37,231 nucleotides of DNA from Chlamydiota bacterium (lineage in GTDB: Bacteria > Chlamydiota > Chlamydiia > Chlamydiales > Rhabdochlamydiaceae). How positions within the stretch are numbered: position 1 is the first letter of the stretch; each line of letters starts with the position of its first letter. The translations under genes were made by a program, and so were the position numbers. Under the pieces are notes generated by a model. It was not told the DNA's origin. It made no database searches and saw only the letters and a list, made by a program, of their open reading frames with translations. Shown here piece after piece: positions 1 through 8,717 of the stretch. The stretch spans positions 1-37,231 of the forward strand of contig PSRO01000059.1 in the NCBI GenBank assembly GCA_003176115.1, read 5' to 3'.

Positions 1-285
1 TAGGATTAAAACCACGATGGCTAATACGAATTGAGTGGTTCTTTCTTGTCTAAAGAGAAAGTTGAGAACGGCTTTTGAAAAGTAAGCAACTTTTCTAGAG
101 AAGAGAACGCCTAAAATTCCCCCTAGAGCAGAAGCCCCTATAGACCAAGCGCAAGAATACATAATTAGCGCAAATAAAAAAGCTAGCGCAAAAGCTAAAC
201 AGAAAAAAAATTCAAAACGATGTTGTTTAGCAAATGTTTCAATTTCTTTTACAGAAACTCCTTCTTTTGATTTATTCTCATCCAT
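1..285 (-). CDS. Partial membrane protein, N-terminal 95 residues
   Basis: An open frame starts at the ATG on the minus strand at 285 and runs off the left edge without a stop. A GAGG ribosome binding site lies 4 bases upstream (CCTC at 290-293 on the plus strand). The visible part has a short charged N-terminus (MDENKSKEG), then alternating hydrophobic stretches at about residues 26-46 and 48-60, a basic patch, and a further hydrophobic stretch at the edge, so it is an integral membrane protein. I do not recognise the family. It is divergent from the type II secretion block, with 163 bases between the two starts. Confidence 0.7.
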   Translation of the reverse strand, partial: MDENKSKEGVSVKEIETFAKQHRFEFFFCLAFALAFLFALIMYSCAWSIGASALGGILGVLFSRKVAYFSKAVLNFLFRQERTTQFVLAIVVLIL

Positions 286-321
286 ATAACCTCATTAGTT
301 AATAGTAACCTTATTAATTGT

Positions 322-351
322 ATTAAAATAGTAAATCGAATTTTTTAGCAA
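322..351 (-). promoter_or_regulatory. Possible promoter of the left-edge membrane gene
   Basis: On the minus strand TTGCTA (plus 346-351) is followed after 18 bases by TTTAAT (plus 322-327), then a short leader and the GAGG site. The match to the housekeeping consensus is fair and the region is AT-rich, so a chance match is possible. Confidence 0.3.
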
Positions 352-366
352 CCTATTGCCCGTTTC

Positions 367-396
367 TTGACTCTTTTATTTGATCTTTTTTTTATT
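367..396 (+). promoter_or_regulatory. Possible promoter of the type II secretion operon
   Basis: TTGACT at 367-372 and TTTATT at 391-396 are separated by 18 bases, about 50 bases before the first gene. This is the best -35/-10 pair in the divergent spacer on this strand. The tract is T-rich, which weakens the call. Confidence 0.35.
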
Positions 397-448
397 TTCT
401 CAATCCCCTACACTTTTGATCTTCCTAAGAATGAGAGGGTAATGCGCT

Positions 449-1699
449 GTGATTTTTCTTCTTTCTACTAAATGCAGTATCCGCTGTCTTTTTAACTACT
501 GTATTACGGGGGTATGTGCTTGTGTCGTTGTCTTATCAAGCGGTCTCTTTTTTTTCTCTTGTCCTTTACCTGATGTAAAAGTGCGCTTAATGGAAGATAT
601 ACATCAAGCTCATATGCCTCTTCACCCCTATGAGCTGATTGGATCTTCTGCTTTGGCTCTGAATGAATACCATACCTCTAGTTGGGCCAGGCGGATTGCC
701 AATGAGCTTTTGGTTTTGGGCTATAATACCAGGCCAGATCAGAAATCACCTGTCTTAATAACTTTTTCTTTGAACAAAGGAAAAAATTCTTTTACTGCAC
801 AAAACGAAGAATTGATTTTTCTAGAGGAGAGTAAAGAGGGATTGGCTTGTTCGGAAAAAAAGACTGCGCTTTGGATTCAGCCTATTTTATTAAGTAACGG
901 GGCTATTTTAATAAAGGTATCTCGACAATTTCATTCTATGGAACAAAGTGCAGAGTTTATTTCTTCTTCTCCAGGATTATTGCAAATGCCAGGCGATAGT
1001 TTTATCCAACAATTGCAAAATAGCAGCTATTTGCCTTTTGATTTATTGATCCAGCATTATGGGGGCCCGAAATTTGCTGGGTGGAAAGAGAAAGGCACAT
1101 TAAAATGTATGAATCAAATGCAAAGCTATGCGTGTTTTGTTTCCGAAGCAGATCTACTTGTATTTAAAGACCAGCGGTGGCAAGTTGCTTCTCTAGCAAC
1201 CCAAACCCAGGGATTACCTCTAGCACGAGTTAAGAAACTCCTTCCCCAGCAAATGCAGTTGGAGGTTTGGGATGAAAAGGGTTTTTGTTCCAGCCTGATC
1301 GAAGTACCTCTGCAGAAAAAATCTAAAAGAACAAAGTTAGAAATCCCTTTTACCAAGATTCGTATGAGGAGTTCTACACAAGTGAGTTGTAGTTTAGGGA
1401 AGAAAAGATTGTTTCTAAAGCAAGGAGATTGGTTATTCAAAATCCCTTCTGGGTGGTATCGATTGGATAAATCAAAAGATATTGAAGATTATATCTACCA
1501 TCGCCTGATAGCAGAGGTCTTTATTTTCGACGCCATTGTAAAAGAGCAAGGTTGCTGTTTTATGAAAGGAACGCTTTTTGATGAAACAAGAATGCAAATG
1601 CAACAAATGCAATTGCCTATTCAAACGGAAAAAAAAGAAGCCCAAATGAGAAAAAAACTCTTTCTCTTATCGCCTTTTACTTTTAAGGGGTGTCTATGA
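449..1699 (+). CDS. Type II secretion operon protein in the GspC position
   Basis: This 416-residue protein is the first gene of the type II secretion block. The GTG at 449 is the likely start: GAGAGG at 433-438 sits 10 bases upstream and the two nearby ATGs are out of frame. The next in-frame ATG (residue 48) would remove the only hydrophobic segment, at about residues 18-37. That segment ends in FFSC, a weak lipobox-like Cys, so it is either an anchor or a poor lipoprotein signal. The rest looks soluble and periplasmic, with a Gln/Met-rich tail. It overlaps gspD by 4 bases (ATGA), so the two are translationally coupled. Chlamydia has an uncharacterised protein in the same place (the CT573 position). 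A GspC-like linker role is inferred from position only, since I see no conserved GspC motif. Confidence 0.75.
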   Translation: MIFLLSTKCSIRCLFNYCITGVCACVVVLSSGLFFFSCPLPDVKVRLMEDIHQAHMPLHPYELIGSSALALNEYHTSSWARRIANELLVLGYNTRPDQKSPVLITFSLNKGKNSFTAQNEELIFLEESKEGLACSEKKTALWIQPILLSNGAILIKVSRQFHSMEQSAEFISSSPGLLQMPGDSFIQQLQNSSYLPFDLLIQHYGGPKFAGWKEKGTLKCMNQMQSYACFVSEADLLVFKDQRWQVASLATQTQGLPLARVKKLLPQQMQLEVWDEKGFCSSLIEVPLQKKSKRTKLEIPFTKIRMRSSTQVSCSLGKKRLFLKQGDWLFKIPSGWYRLDKSKDIEDYIYHRLIAEVFIFDAIVKEQGCCFMKGTLFDETRMQMQQMQLPIQTEKKEAQMRKKLFLLSPFTFKGCL

Positions 1700-3984
1700 A
1701 GAATATTCTTCTCTATTTCTGCCTAGCGACCATCGGGCTTTCAGGAGAGACCTTGTCCGATAAGTTATTACAAGAAGAGAATCCATCCTCTGCTAAAACA
1801 GATGCTCTGTTAAAAGAGATCAATGAGCGGATTTATCTCTTAAGATCTCAATTACAAGAAGGGTATCATCAGGTACAAACTCTGCATGATACAGAGGCTG
1901 ATGAGCAGCAGTTTCATGCTCTTCTTGCTGAAGTGAATGCGATGAAACAAGAAATTCAGGCGCAAGAAAAACAGTGGCGAGAAATTGTCATTAAAGAATC
2001 TAAGCAAGAAGAGGAAGGATATGCTCTTTGGGACCAAGAAGAAACCACCCTTGCGCATTTAATTATTGAGTATGGCGCATTGGATTATCTCTATATCGTG
2101 CCCCCTGAAATGGCAAATATGAAGCTCAATATGCACTCTAATATTCCTATTCCAAGAGAATCTTGGAATGATGTATTAGAAATCATTCTCTCTCATAACG
2201 GGATTGGAATTAAGAATATAAACCCCTATGCTAGACAGCTATATTTGCTCAAGCAGGAGCCAGCTTGCATTGAAAGGATTGCCTCTTCTTTAGAGCAGTT
2301 GCTCTTAACACCAGAGCATAGTCGCGTTTTTTATGTCTTCTCCCCCCCCATTGAACATATAAAAAGCATAAGACAGTTTTTTGAAAAATTTTCTGATTCT
2401 AAGCAAACCTTTATTTATCAAATTGGTCCTAAGATTGGTATTGTGTCTAACCGAGAAGAAGTGCAAAAGATCTTACATTTGTATCAGAACGTATGGGGAC
2501 AGATGCAAGGTAGAATTTCTCGTGTGATTCCTGTACTTAAGATGTCGGTTAAGGAAATGGAAAAAATCCTGCAGTCTTTTTTTAGCGAGTCTATCGAGAG
2601 AACACGATCTCATTTGAGCAAAAATGAGCAAGAAGGGCTTACCATTTTCTCTCTTTTGCAAGGTAATTCTCTGGTGGCTATTGGTAGAAAAGAGGTAGTG
2701 GATAAAGCAGAGCGTGTTGTGCGCGAAACAGAAGATCAATTGCAGAATCCTGCTGAAATGACAGTCTATTTATACCCTTGTCGCCATAGCAGTCCCAATG
2801 ATCTAGCGCAAGTGTTAGAAAAGGTTTACACCTCTCTTCTAGCAGCTTCTTCTGATACTAAAAAAGAAGCAGGATTGAACTATTCAGCCCCTGGATCCCC
2901 TTTTAAAATGCCTCCTGATGGATATCCTCCTGTTCCTCCTCTTGTAGTAGCGCCAAAGCCGATTAATTCTAATGCGCTATCAACAGTTGAGATCGATTAT
3001 GGTAGCGATCATTTTATTCCAGATCCTAAAACAGGCACTCTATTAATGGTTGTGCGCCGTGATGCCTTAGCAAAAATTAAAAATCTCATACGCAATTTGG
3101 ACATTCCTAAAAGGATGGTGCAAATTGAGGTGTTATTGTTCGAAAAGCAGCTCAATTGTGAGAATAGCCTAGGCATGAATTTATTGAAATTGGGGACAAA
3201 AAACGTCTTGAAGTGGAGCTCTAATGTAGCACCAACTGGATCAGGAGTATTAGAGTTTCTTCTACACAATAACTCTTCTAAGCACTTTCCGGCTTATGAT
3301 TTAGCATATAGTTTTCTCATGTCACAAGACGATATTCAACTCAATGCAGCTCCTTCTATCATCACTGTGAATCAAACTCCCGCTGTCATTAATATTGTAG
3401 AGGAGATTTCGATTAATAATGGAGCAGCTCCTTTAGACACGAACAAAGGGACTGCGTTTGAAAAGTCTTTTTCTAGGGCTCAATATGGGATTATGATCAC
3501 CCTTATTCCAACCATTCATCCACCTTCTATAGATGAGGTAGATATGGAGGAAACTGGATTTGTTACTATAAAGACCAATATTGGCTTTGATACGACAAGA
3601 CATGATGAACATAAAGATCGTCCTTTGGTGCATAGGCGGCATATTGAAAACGAGGTGTGTATTGCAGATGGGCAAACAATTATCTTAGGGGGACTACGGC
3701 GGAAAGCTTCTCAGGATAAGGAAGAAAAGATTCCCTTTCTAGGAGATATACCTGGTTTAGGGAAGTTATTTGGAGCGACTAAGCTCAGAAGCAATGATAC
3801 GGAAATGTTTATTTTCATAACTCCAAAAATCATTTTAGATGCTAAGGAACAGCTGCAACAAATTTTATATGAAGAGCTCAGGAAAAGACCAGGCGATCAA
3901 CCTGAATTTTTAGATTGCTTGGTAGAGGCACAAGAAAAGGCTCGATATAAAAAAATCAACAATGGACTTAAGCATCTTGGTTGA
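1696..3984 (+). CDS. gspD: Type II secretion outer-membrane secretin GspD
   Basis: GspD forms the multimeric outer-membrane channel of type II secretion. The ATG at 1696 is preferred over a GTG at 1690 because AAGGGG (1685-1690) then lies 5 bases upstream. It gives 762 residues, close to what I recall for Chlamydia GspD. Residues 1-19 form a signal peptide. A charged coiled-coil-like region (about 25-115) precedes N-domains: the stretch beginning LDYLYIVPPE resembles an N0 domain, and N1-N3-like segments follow to about 470. The secretin core runs from about 474 to 712 and ends in the family signature G-x-TIILGGL followed by IPFLGDIPGLGKLFG. A proline-rich linker (PPDGYPPVPPL) sits near residue 410. 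It overlaps the previous gene by 4 bases and precedes gspE by 11 bases. Confidence 0.95.
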   Translation: MKNILLYFCLATIGLSGETLSDKLLQEENPSSAKTDALLKEINERIYLLRSQLQEGYHQVQTLHDTEADEQQFHALLAEVNAMKQEIQAQEKQWREIVIKESKQEEEGYALWDQEETTLAHLIIEYGALDYLYIVPPEMANMKLNMHSNIPIPRESWNDVLEIILSHNGIGIKNINPYARQLYLLKQEPACIERIASSLEQLLLTPEHSRVFYVFSPPIEHIKSIRQFFEKFSDSKQTFIYQIGPKIGIVSNREEVQKILHLYQNVWGQMQGRISRVIPVLKMSVKEMEKILQSFFSESIERTRSHLSKNEQEGLTIFSLLQGNSLVAIGRKEVVDKAERVVRETEDQLQNPAEMTVYLYPCRHSSPNDLAQVLEKVYTSLLAASSDTKKEAGLNYSAPGSPFKMPPDGYPPVPPLVVAPKPINSNALSTVEIDYGSDHFIPDPKTGTLLMVVRRDALAKIKNLIRNLDIPKRMVQIEVLLFEKQLNCENSLGMNLLKLGTKNVLKWSSNVAPTGSGVLEFLLHNNSSKHFPAYDLAYSFLMSQDDIQLNAAPSIITVNQTPAVINIVEEISINNGAAPLDTNKGTAFEKSFSRAQYGIMITLIPTIHPPSIDEVDMEETGFVTIKTNIGFDTTRHDEHKDRPLVHRRHIENEVCIADGQTIILGGLRRKASQDKEEKIPFLGDIPGLGKLFGATKLRSNDTEMFIFITPKIILDAKEQLQQILYEELRKRPGDQPEFLDCLVEAQEKARYKKINNGLKHLG

Positions 3985-3995
3985 AAAAGTAAGAT

Positions 3996-5642
3996 ATGGC
4001 AATACTAACAGGGCTTTTAGAAAAATTATCGAGTGTGTTTAAACAGGAAGCTTCTGCTCCTTTATTGAAAGTGCGCTCCTATGTGGGAAATGTGGAAGAG
4101 AAAGCTAAAGAATTAGAAATTGCTTTTTATCCAGATCTTTCAGATTTTTTCTGTATCAAAAACAAAATTTCCCCTCTTCCCTACTCTTTTGTTCGCAAAA
4201 ATCAGCTAGTAATAGTGGAAGAGCAAACAGGGAAGTTACTTGTTGCTATGCTAAATCCTTTTGATTTGGAAGCTTTAGAACAGGTCCGATTGATCACGCA
4301 GAAAGATACGCAAGTGATTTTTACAACTCAAGAAGCTTTTGAAAAAGCCATTGAGCGACTCTTTCATCAAAAAGAGAATGAGGCATCGGAATATATTGCA
4401 AGTCTGCAACAAAATCAAGAGGGCTGTTTAGAAGATCTACAAGAAGGGTATGACTTATTAGAGAGCGCAAGTGAGGTTCCTGTGATCCATCTCTTAAATG
4501 TCATTTTAGCAGAAGCTGTGCAACAGGGCTCCTCAGATATCCATTTTGAGCCGACAGAACAGGGTTTAGAGGTGCGCTATAGGGTAGATGGTGTATTACA
4601 TATGCGTCATACTCCTCCTCTAGAACTACAAACCCAACTCATTACACGAATAAAAGTATTAGCTCGGTTAGATATTGCAGAACACAGGCTGCCTCAAGAT
4701 GGAAGAATTAAATTGCATATGGGACAAAGGCAGATCGATTTTCGGGTAAGCACTGTACCCGTTGCTTTTGGAGAGAGAATTGTGCTGCGTATTTTAGATA
4801 AAAACAATGTATCTCTTGGGCTAGATAAAATTGGTATGGACTCTGTTCTACTAAGTGCATTTAACAAATTAATTCGTTTAAGCGAAGGAATTGTGTTAGT
4901 CACAGGGCCAACTGGCAGTGGAAAGACAACGACTTTATACAGCGCCCTATCAGAGATTAACTCTTCTGAAATGAATATCATGACTATTGAAGATCCAGTT
5001 GAGTATAAACTTCCCGGTATGGCTCAAATTGGGGTAAATCCTAGAATTCATCTCAACTTTGCCAAAGGATTAAGACACATTCTCAGACAAGACCCCGATG
5101 TCATTATGATTGGTGAGATCCGTGATAAAGAAACCGCAGAGATTGCTATTCAGTCCGCACTGACCGGGCATTTGGTTTTTAGTACACTGCATACCAATGA
5201 TGCTCCTTCAGCATTAACTCGTTTAGTGGATATGGGTATTGAGCCTTATCTACTCTCTTCTTCTGTATTGGGAGTATTAGCTCAGCGTCTTGTGCGAAGG
5301 ATTTGCCCCCACTGTATTGCTCTGTACCAGCCCTCAGATCAAGAACTCAAAGAGATAGGTCTTAGTAAGGAGGAAATACAGGATGGTCTGTATCGAGGAA
5401 TTGGTTGTGAGATATGTTATGGCTCTGGTTTTAAAGGAAGGCATGCTATTTATGAGCTGATGTATGTAGATCACTTGGTTAAACAACAGCTGCTCCTCTC
5501 AGCAGATGCCACTACATTGCAAAAGGTAGCCTTGGCTCAAGGAATGAGTAGTTTGCGGCAGCAAGGAGCTGTTTTGGTGCAAAAAGGAATTACCACTACT
5601 TCTGAAGTATTAAGGGTAACTAAGATTTTGGAGCTTTGTTAG
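3996..5642 (+). CDS. gspE: Type II secretion ATPase GspE
   Basis: This is the cytoplasmic secretion ATPase of the PulE/GspE/PilB family, which powers pseudopilus assembly. Visible features in the 548 residues are an N-terminal GspE-N domain, the Walker A motif GPTGSGKT at 304-311 (Lys310), the Asp box around MTIEDPVEY, the Walker B region D366-P-D-VIMIGEIRD with Glu374, and a His box (TGHLVFSTLHTND). A tetracysteine zinc module is present at C437-x2-C440 and C471-x2-C474, as in classical GspE. The length is normal for the family. The ribosome binding site is weak. It follows gspD by 11 bases, and its stop codon abuts the gspF start. Confidence 0.96.
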   Translation: MAILTGLLEKLSSVFKQEASAPLLKVRSYVGNVEEKAKELEIAFYPDLSDFFCIKNKISPLPYSFVRKNQLVIVEEQTGKLLVAMLNPFDLEALEQVRLITQKDTQVIFTTQEAFEKAIERLFHQKENEASEYIASLQQNQEGCLEDLQEGYDLLESASEVPVIHLLNVILAEAVQQGSSDIHFEPTEQGLEVRYRVDGVLHMRHTPPLELQTQLITRIKVLARLDIAEHRLPQDGRIKLHMGQRQIDFRVSTVPVAFGERIVLRILDKNNVSLGLDKIGMDSVLLSAFNKLIRLSEGIVLVTGPTGSGKTTTLYSALSEINSSEMNIMTIEDPVEYKLPGMAQIGVNPRIHLNFAKGLRHILRQDPDVIMIGEIRDKETAEIAIQSALTGHLVFSTLHTNDAPSALTRLVDMGIEPYLLSSSVLGVLAQRLVRRICPHCIALYQPSDQELKEIGLSKEEIQDGLYRGIGCEICYGSGFKGRHAIYELMYVDHLVKQQLLLSADATTLQKVALAQGMSSLRQQGAVLVQKGITTTSEVLRVTKILELC

Positions 5643-6821
5643 ATGCCTTTATTTCGTTATCGTGCAATCACTACTAATGGCAAAGAGGTTAAAGGTGCCA
5701 TCGATGCCGATTGTTTGGAAACGGCTAAAGAGAAACTGCGCAAGCAACAATTTCTCGTTACTTCTTTAACCCATCTACAGAATAAGCAGAAAGAGCTAGT
5801 TCTAGCTCCAGCGCTTCTTCTTATCTTTACAAAAGAACTCTCTCAGTTACTTACAGCAGGTCTGCCCTTATATGAAAGTTTGTTAACCATTGAAGAAAAA
5901 TACGTACGTCACAAAGCGCACTCTGTATTTTTAGATCTTTGCCATCGCTTGAAAGAGGGGTATCCTCTTTCAGAGTCTTTAAAAAGGTATCCTCATACTT
6001 TTGATACCATCTATATTTCCATGGTATATATTGCAGAGCAAAGTGGGAATTTGAGTTCTACTTTTGAACAGCTTGTCCAAATCATTGCTCATCAACAGAT
6101 GGTAAGAAAACAATTAAAATCTGCATTCACTTATCCAGCTGTTCTTTTTTGTTTTTCTTTTCTGATTGTCTTAGGGTTGCTATTATTTGTGATTCCTTCT
6201 ATGAAGGAGCTATTTCAAGATCGATCTTTGCATCCTGTTACTGCCTTTGTGCTTGGTTTAAGCAACCAACTCAATCAACATATTTGGGTCTTTTTCTTAT
6301 CCATATTAGGTCTTTGCATGGCAACTTTACTAGCTCTAAAGAAGTTCTTTAAAGAACTTATCTATCCTATTTTGATCCAATTGCCCTATATAAGCACCCT
6401 TCTTTTTCACAATACCCTTTTGCGCTTATCACGCACCATGGCTATGTTGCTCAGTGCTGGAGTGCCATTGATTGAATCGATTACTTTAGTCAAGAAAACA
6501 GTCAAACATCCTTTACTAGAAAAAGTGTTAATCGATGCACAGCAAAAACTTGCACAAGGCAAAAAGCTCTCATGGATCTATAATGAACATTCCATTATAC
6601 CCGCTTTAATGACAAGAATGCTCTCCATTGCAGAAGAAACGGGGAAAATGGAGGAAGCTTTTTTTCATCTTTCTAAAATTTACGAAGAAGAATTAGAAAA
6701 ACACCTTGCACAGATCTCAGCTTTTTTGCAACCTATTATGTTGATCGCTTTAGGAGCGATCATCGGTCTTGTGGTCTTATCTATTCTTATTCCATTAACC
6801 GATGTAGGCTCTTTTAATTAA
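5643..6821 (+). CDS. gspF: Type II secretion inner-membrane platform protein GspF
   Basis: GspF is the polytopic platform protein that couples GspE to the pseudopilus. The 392 residues begin PLFRYRAITTNGKEVKG, the typical GspF/PilC N-terminus, and contain the two repeated T2SSF domains (about 70-190 and 270-390), each followed by a membrane segment. Hydrophobic helices lie near 165-185, 213-232 and 362-388. The ATG at 5643 directly follows the gspE stop, with GGAG at 5630-5633 nine bases upstream. The family assignment is clear from the LTAGLPL and ML.AGVPL motifs in the two halves. Confidence 0.95.
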   Translation: MPLFRYRAITTNGKEVKGAIDADCLETAKEKLRKQQFLVTSLTHLQNKQKELVLAPALLLIFTKELSQLLTAGLPLYESLLTIEEKYVRHKAHSVFLDLCHRLKEGYPLSESLKRYPHTFDTIYISMVYIAEQSGNLSSTFEQLVQIIAHQQMVRKQLKSAFTYPAVLFCFSFLIVLGLLLFVIPSMKELFQDRSLHPVTAFVLGLSNQLNQHIWVFFLSILGLCMATLLALKKFFKELIYPILIQLPYISTLLFHNTLLRLSRTMAMLLSAGVPLIESITLVKKTVKHPLLEKVLIDAQQKLAQGKKLSWIYNEHSIIPALMTRMLSIAEETGKMEEAFFHLSKIYEEELEKHLAQISAFLQPIMLIALGAIIGLVVLSILIPLTDVGSFN

Positions 6822-6836
6822 AAAGGGGGAAGTTCT

Positions 6837-7220
6837 ATGAAAAAAAAACAAGCGCTCACTTTATTAGAGATCATGATTGTCATTGTCTTAATTGGACTTA
6901 TTGGCAGTGTTCTTGGATTTAGCATGAAAGGAAGTCTTGATAAAGGAAAGATATTTAAAACCGAGCGAGCTATACAGCTTATTGAAGATACCCTCATGTT
7001 AGAAGTGGCTAAAGGAGCTTCTATTACAAGTGTGATTAACAAGGCAGAAACCTACTTAAAAAACTCTGGCATGGTAAAAAATGCAGAAAACATCTTAAAA
7101 GATGGATGGGGAGAGCCCTTTAACATTGAAAAAAAAGGCGACCAAATTAGCGTTACTTCAAAGCGCTTAACAGAGCTGCAGGCGCCCCATGACGATTCCA
7201 GTCAAAAACCCCAAGAATAG
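6837..7220 (+). CDS. gspG: Type II secretion major pseudopilin GspG-like
   Basis: This is a pseudopilin of 127 residues with a class III (prepilin) leader. The leader MKKKQA is followed by LTLLEIMIVIVLIGLIG, with the conserved Glu at +5 (residue 11). Cleavage would be after Ala6 rather than the canonical Gly, which some prepilin peptidases tolerate. The C-terminal WGEPFNIE stretch matches the GspG pattern of a Trp-Gly-x-Pro motif after a short alpha/beta domain. A strong purine-rich site (AAGGGGGA, 6823-6830) precedes the ATG. The following pseudopilin gene overlaps its 3' end by 32 bases in another frame. No prepilin peptidase gene is in this window. Confidence 0.9.
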   Translation: MKKKQALTLLEIMIVIVLIGLIGSVLGFSMKGSLDKGKIFKTERAIQLIEDTLMLEVAKGASITSVINKAETYLKNSGMVKNAENILKDGWGEPFNIEKKGDQISVTSKRLTELQAPHDDSSQKPQE

Positions 7221-7695
7221 AAAGTCATTCACTCTTTTAGAGGTGATGGTTGCAATCTGTATTTTTAGCATGATTGCCTCTATTAGTGGATGGCAAATCT
7301 TTCGCATGATCTTGGAGTATAGATTTAACAATCAAGTAGCTGATTGCTTTTCCTCTTTGCAAAATGCACAATCTCTTGCTTTGATTTATCAGACAGATCT
7401 ATCATTTGAGATTTTTTTAGAAAATGACATCTATTATTATAGGGTTCATTCCCCTGAGCCTTTCCCTTCTTCTATTCTCAATCAAGAAAAGAAATATTCT
7501 CTTTCTGCTGTAGATGTTTGTAAATATAACAAAGAGCTCATCAAGAATAAAAAATGGGAGATCTTCTCTAATGGGCTCATTTACCCAAGAGGGCTGATTT
7601 ATTTTGCTAAGCAAGAAAAAAGGGGATTGTGGATTGATTTACAAAAAGGATTTCTTATAAACTGCGCAAAAGAGAAACCTATAAAAAATGGGTAA
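7189..7695 (+). CDS. Minor pseudopilin, GspH-like
   Basis: This 168-residue protein has a second prepilin signature: the basic leader ends RKS, followed by FTLLEVMVAICIF, with Glu at +5 (residue 18). Cleavage would be between Ser13 and Phe14, an unusual -1 residue. After the membrane helix it is a small, aromatic-rich extracytoplasmic domain without clear similarity, so the exact GspH/I/J type is uncertain. It starts inside the 3' end of gspG (32-base overlap), which suggests coupled translation. Chlamydia also carries small uncharacterised genes after gspG (the CT568/CT567 position). It ends 2 bases before the PEBP gene. Confidence 0.8.
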   Translation: MTIPVKNPKNRKSFTLLEVMVAICIFSMIASISGWQIFRMILEYRFNNQVADCFSSLQNAQSLALIYQTDLSFEIFLENDIYYYRVHSPEPFPSSILNQEKKYSLSAVDVCKYNKELIKNKKWEIFSNGLIYPRGLIYFAKQEKRGLWIDLQKGFLINCAKEKPIKNG

Positions 7696-7697
7696 TT

Positions 7698-8150
7698 ATG
7701 CAATTATTTTCTACCGCCTTTGATCATATGGGATCGATTCCTCTAGAATATAGCTGTGATGGCAGTGATATAAATCCAGAGCTGATCATACAAGAGGTTC
7801 CTCCTCACGCAAAAAGTCTTGTATTAATTATGGATGATCCAGATGTTCCTGCATCTGTTCGCAAAGACTGCATGTGGGACCACTGGGTTGTATTTAATAT
7901 CCCCCCAACCACCACTCACATCCCCAAAGATAGTATGCCTCAAGGAATTATCGGGAAAAATACAGAGGGAACGCTTTGCTATCAAGGACCGTGTCCTCCC
8001 GATAGAGAGCACCGCTATTTTTTTAAGCTCTATGCTCTTGATTGTAAATTAGATCTATCTGAGGGAGCTAGTAAAAAACAAGTAGAGAAAGCTATGCAAG
8101 GACATGTTATTGCACAAACAAAATTAGTGGGTAAATATAAGCGCATATAA
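7698..8150 (+). CDS. PEBP-family protein (YbhB/YbcL type)
   Basis: This is a phosphatidylethanolamine-binding-protein fold, bacterial YbhB/YbcL branch, 150 residues, the usual length. The family ligand-pocket motifs are visible: DGSDINPEL, MDDPDVP, WDHWVVFNIP and GPCPPDREHRYFFKLYALD. No signal peptide is present, so it should be cytoplasmic. Its biochemical role in bacteria is poorly known. It starts 2 bases after the GspH-like stop, so it appears to be the last gene of the secretion operon. In Chlamydia, as I recall, the homologue lies elsewhere (CT736), so the linkage is a local feature. Confidence 0.93.
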   Translation: MQLFSTAFDHMGSIPLEYSCDGSDINPELIIQEVPPHAKSLVLIMDDPDVPASVRKDCMWDHWVVFNIPPTTTHIPKDSMPQGIIGKNTEGTLCYQGPCPPDREHRYFFKLYALDCKLDLSEGASKKQVEKAMQGHVIAQTKLVGKYKRI

Positions 8151-8158
8151 GCAATATA

Positions 8159-8187
8159 TTGACAACTAAATTATTTAATCCTTAAGT
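8159..8187 (+). promoter_or_regulatory. Possible promoter for the small membrane protein
   Basis: A perfect -35 hexamer TTGACA (8159-8164) is followed after 17 bases by TTAAGT (8182-8187), a weak -10. A strong ribosome binding site and GTG start follow about 30 bases later. It lies just past the PEBP stop codon. Confidence 0.4.
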
Positions 8188-8226
8188 TGAAGTTTATTAG
8201 CTACACTTAAATTTAAGGAGGTAAGG

Positions 8227-8598
8227 GTGGATACAGCAATAGGGTTGGCCAGAGTTTTTGGTCCCTTTTTATTAATTTTAGGATTGTGGATGTTGTTTTA
8301 TCATCACAATGCTCATAAGATTATGACATCTATGAAAAATACACCGGCTATTTTTTATTGTCATGGATCTATCAATCTATTAATTGGTCTTTTTATCCTT
8401 AATGAATATAACTATTGGGATATAAGCATATTTGTATTGATTTCCCTGTTGGGTTGGCTGTTTATCATTCGTGGTCTCATGATTCTGTTTTTCCCACAGC
8501 TTTTGATCAAATGCACGATGAGCTCACACTCTTCTATCAGGTTAAATGGAATTTTCCCTCTCATATATGGGATTCTTCTTTGCTGGATGGGGTTTTAG
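8227..8598 (+). CDS. Small four-helix integral membrane protein
   Basis: This is a 123-residue hydrophobic protein with about four transmembrane helices (roughly 7-25, 42-60, 67-88 and 105-122) and short polar loops. I do not recognise the family. The GTG at 8227 is a well-supported start: AAGGAGGT (8215-8222), one of the best Shine-Dalgarno sequences in the window, sits 5 bases upstream. An overlapping frame (from 8415) encodes no recognisable protein and is taken as a shadow. Its stop codon lies inside a GGGGTTTT/AAAACCCC inverted repeat. Confidence 0.7.
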   Translation: MDTAIGLARVFGPFLLILGLWMLFYHHNAHKIMTSMKNTPAIFYCHGSINLLIGLFILNEYNYWDISIFVLISLLGWLFIIRGLMILFFPQLLIKCTMSSHSSIRLNGIFPLIYGILLCWMGF

Positions 8599-8618
8599 TT
8601 AAAAACCCCGTTGGGGTT
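8589..8618 (+). other. Two mutually exclusive hairpins at the gene end
   Basis: GGGGTTTT (8589-8596) pairs with AAAACCCC (8602-8609). The same AACCCC (8604-8609) can instead pair with GGGGTT (8613-8618). There is no U-tract after either stem, so a classical intrinsic terminator is doubtful. The first stem contains the stop codon of the small membrane protein. Confidence 0.4.
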
Positions 8619-8717
8619 ATTAAGCTAGTTTATCTCTTTTTTGCGACATTGATTGTGCTAGGATCTTCCTATTTGAATCCTGGCACAATTAATGACTTTC
8701 TCTATCCTATTTATTTT

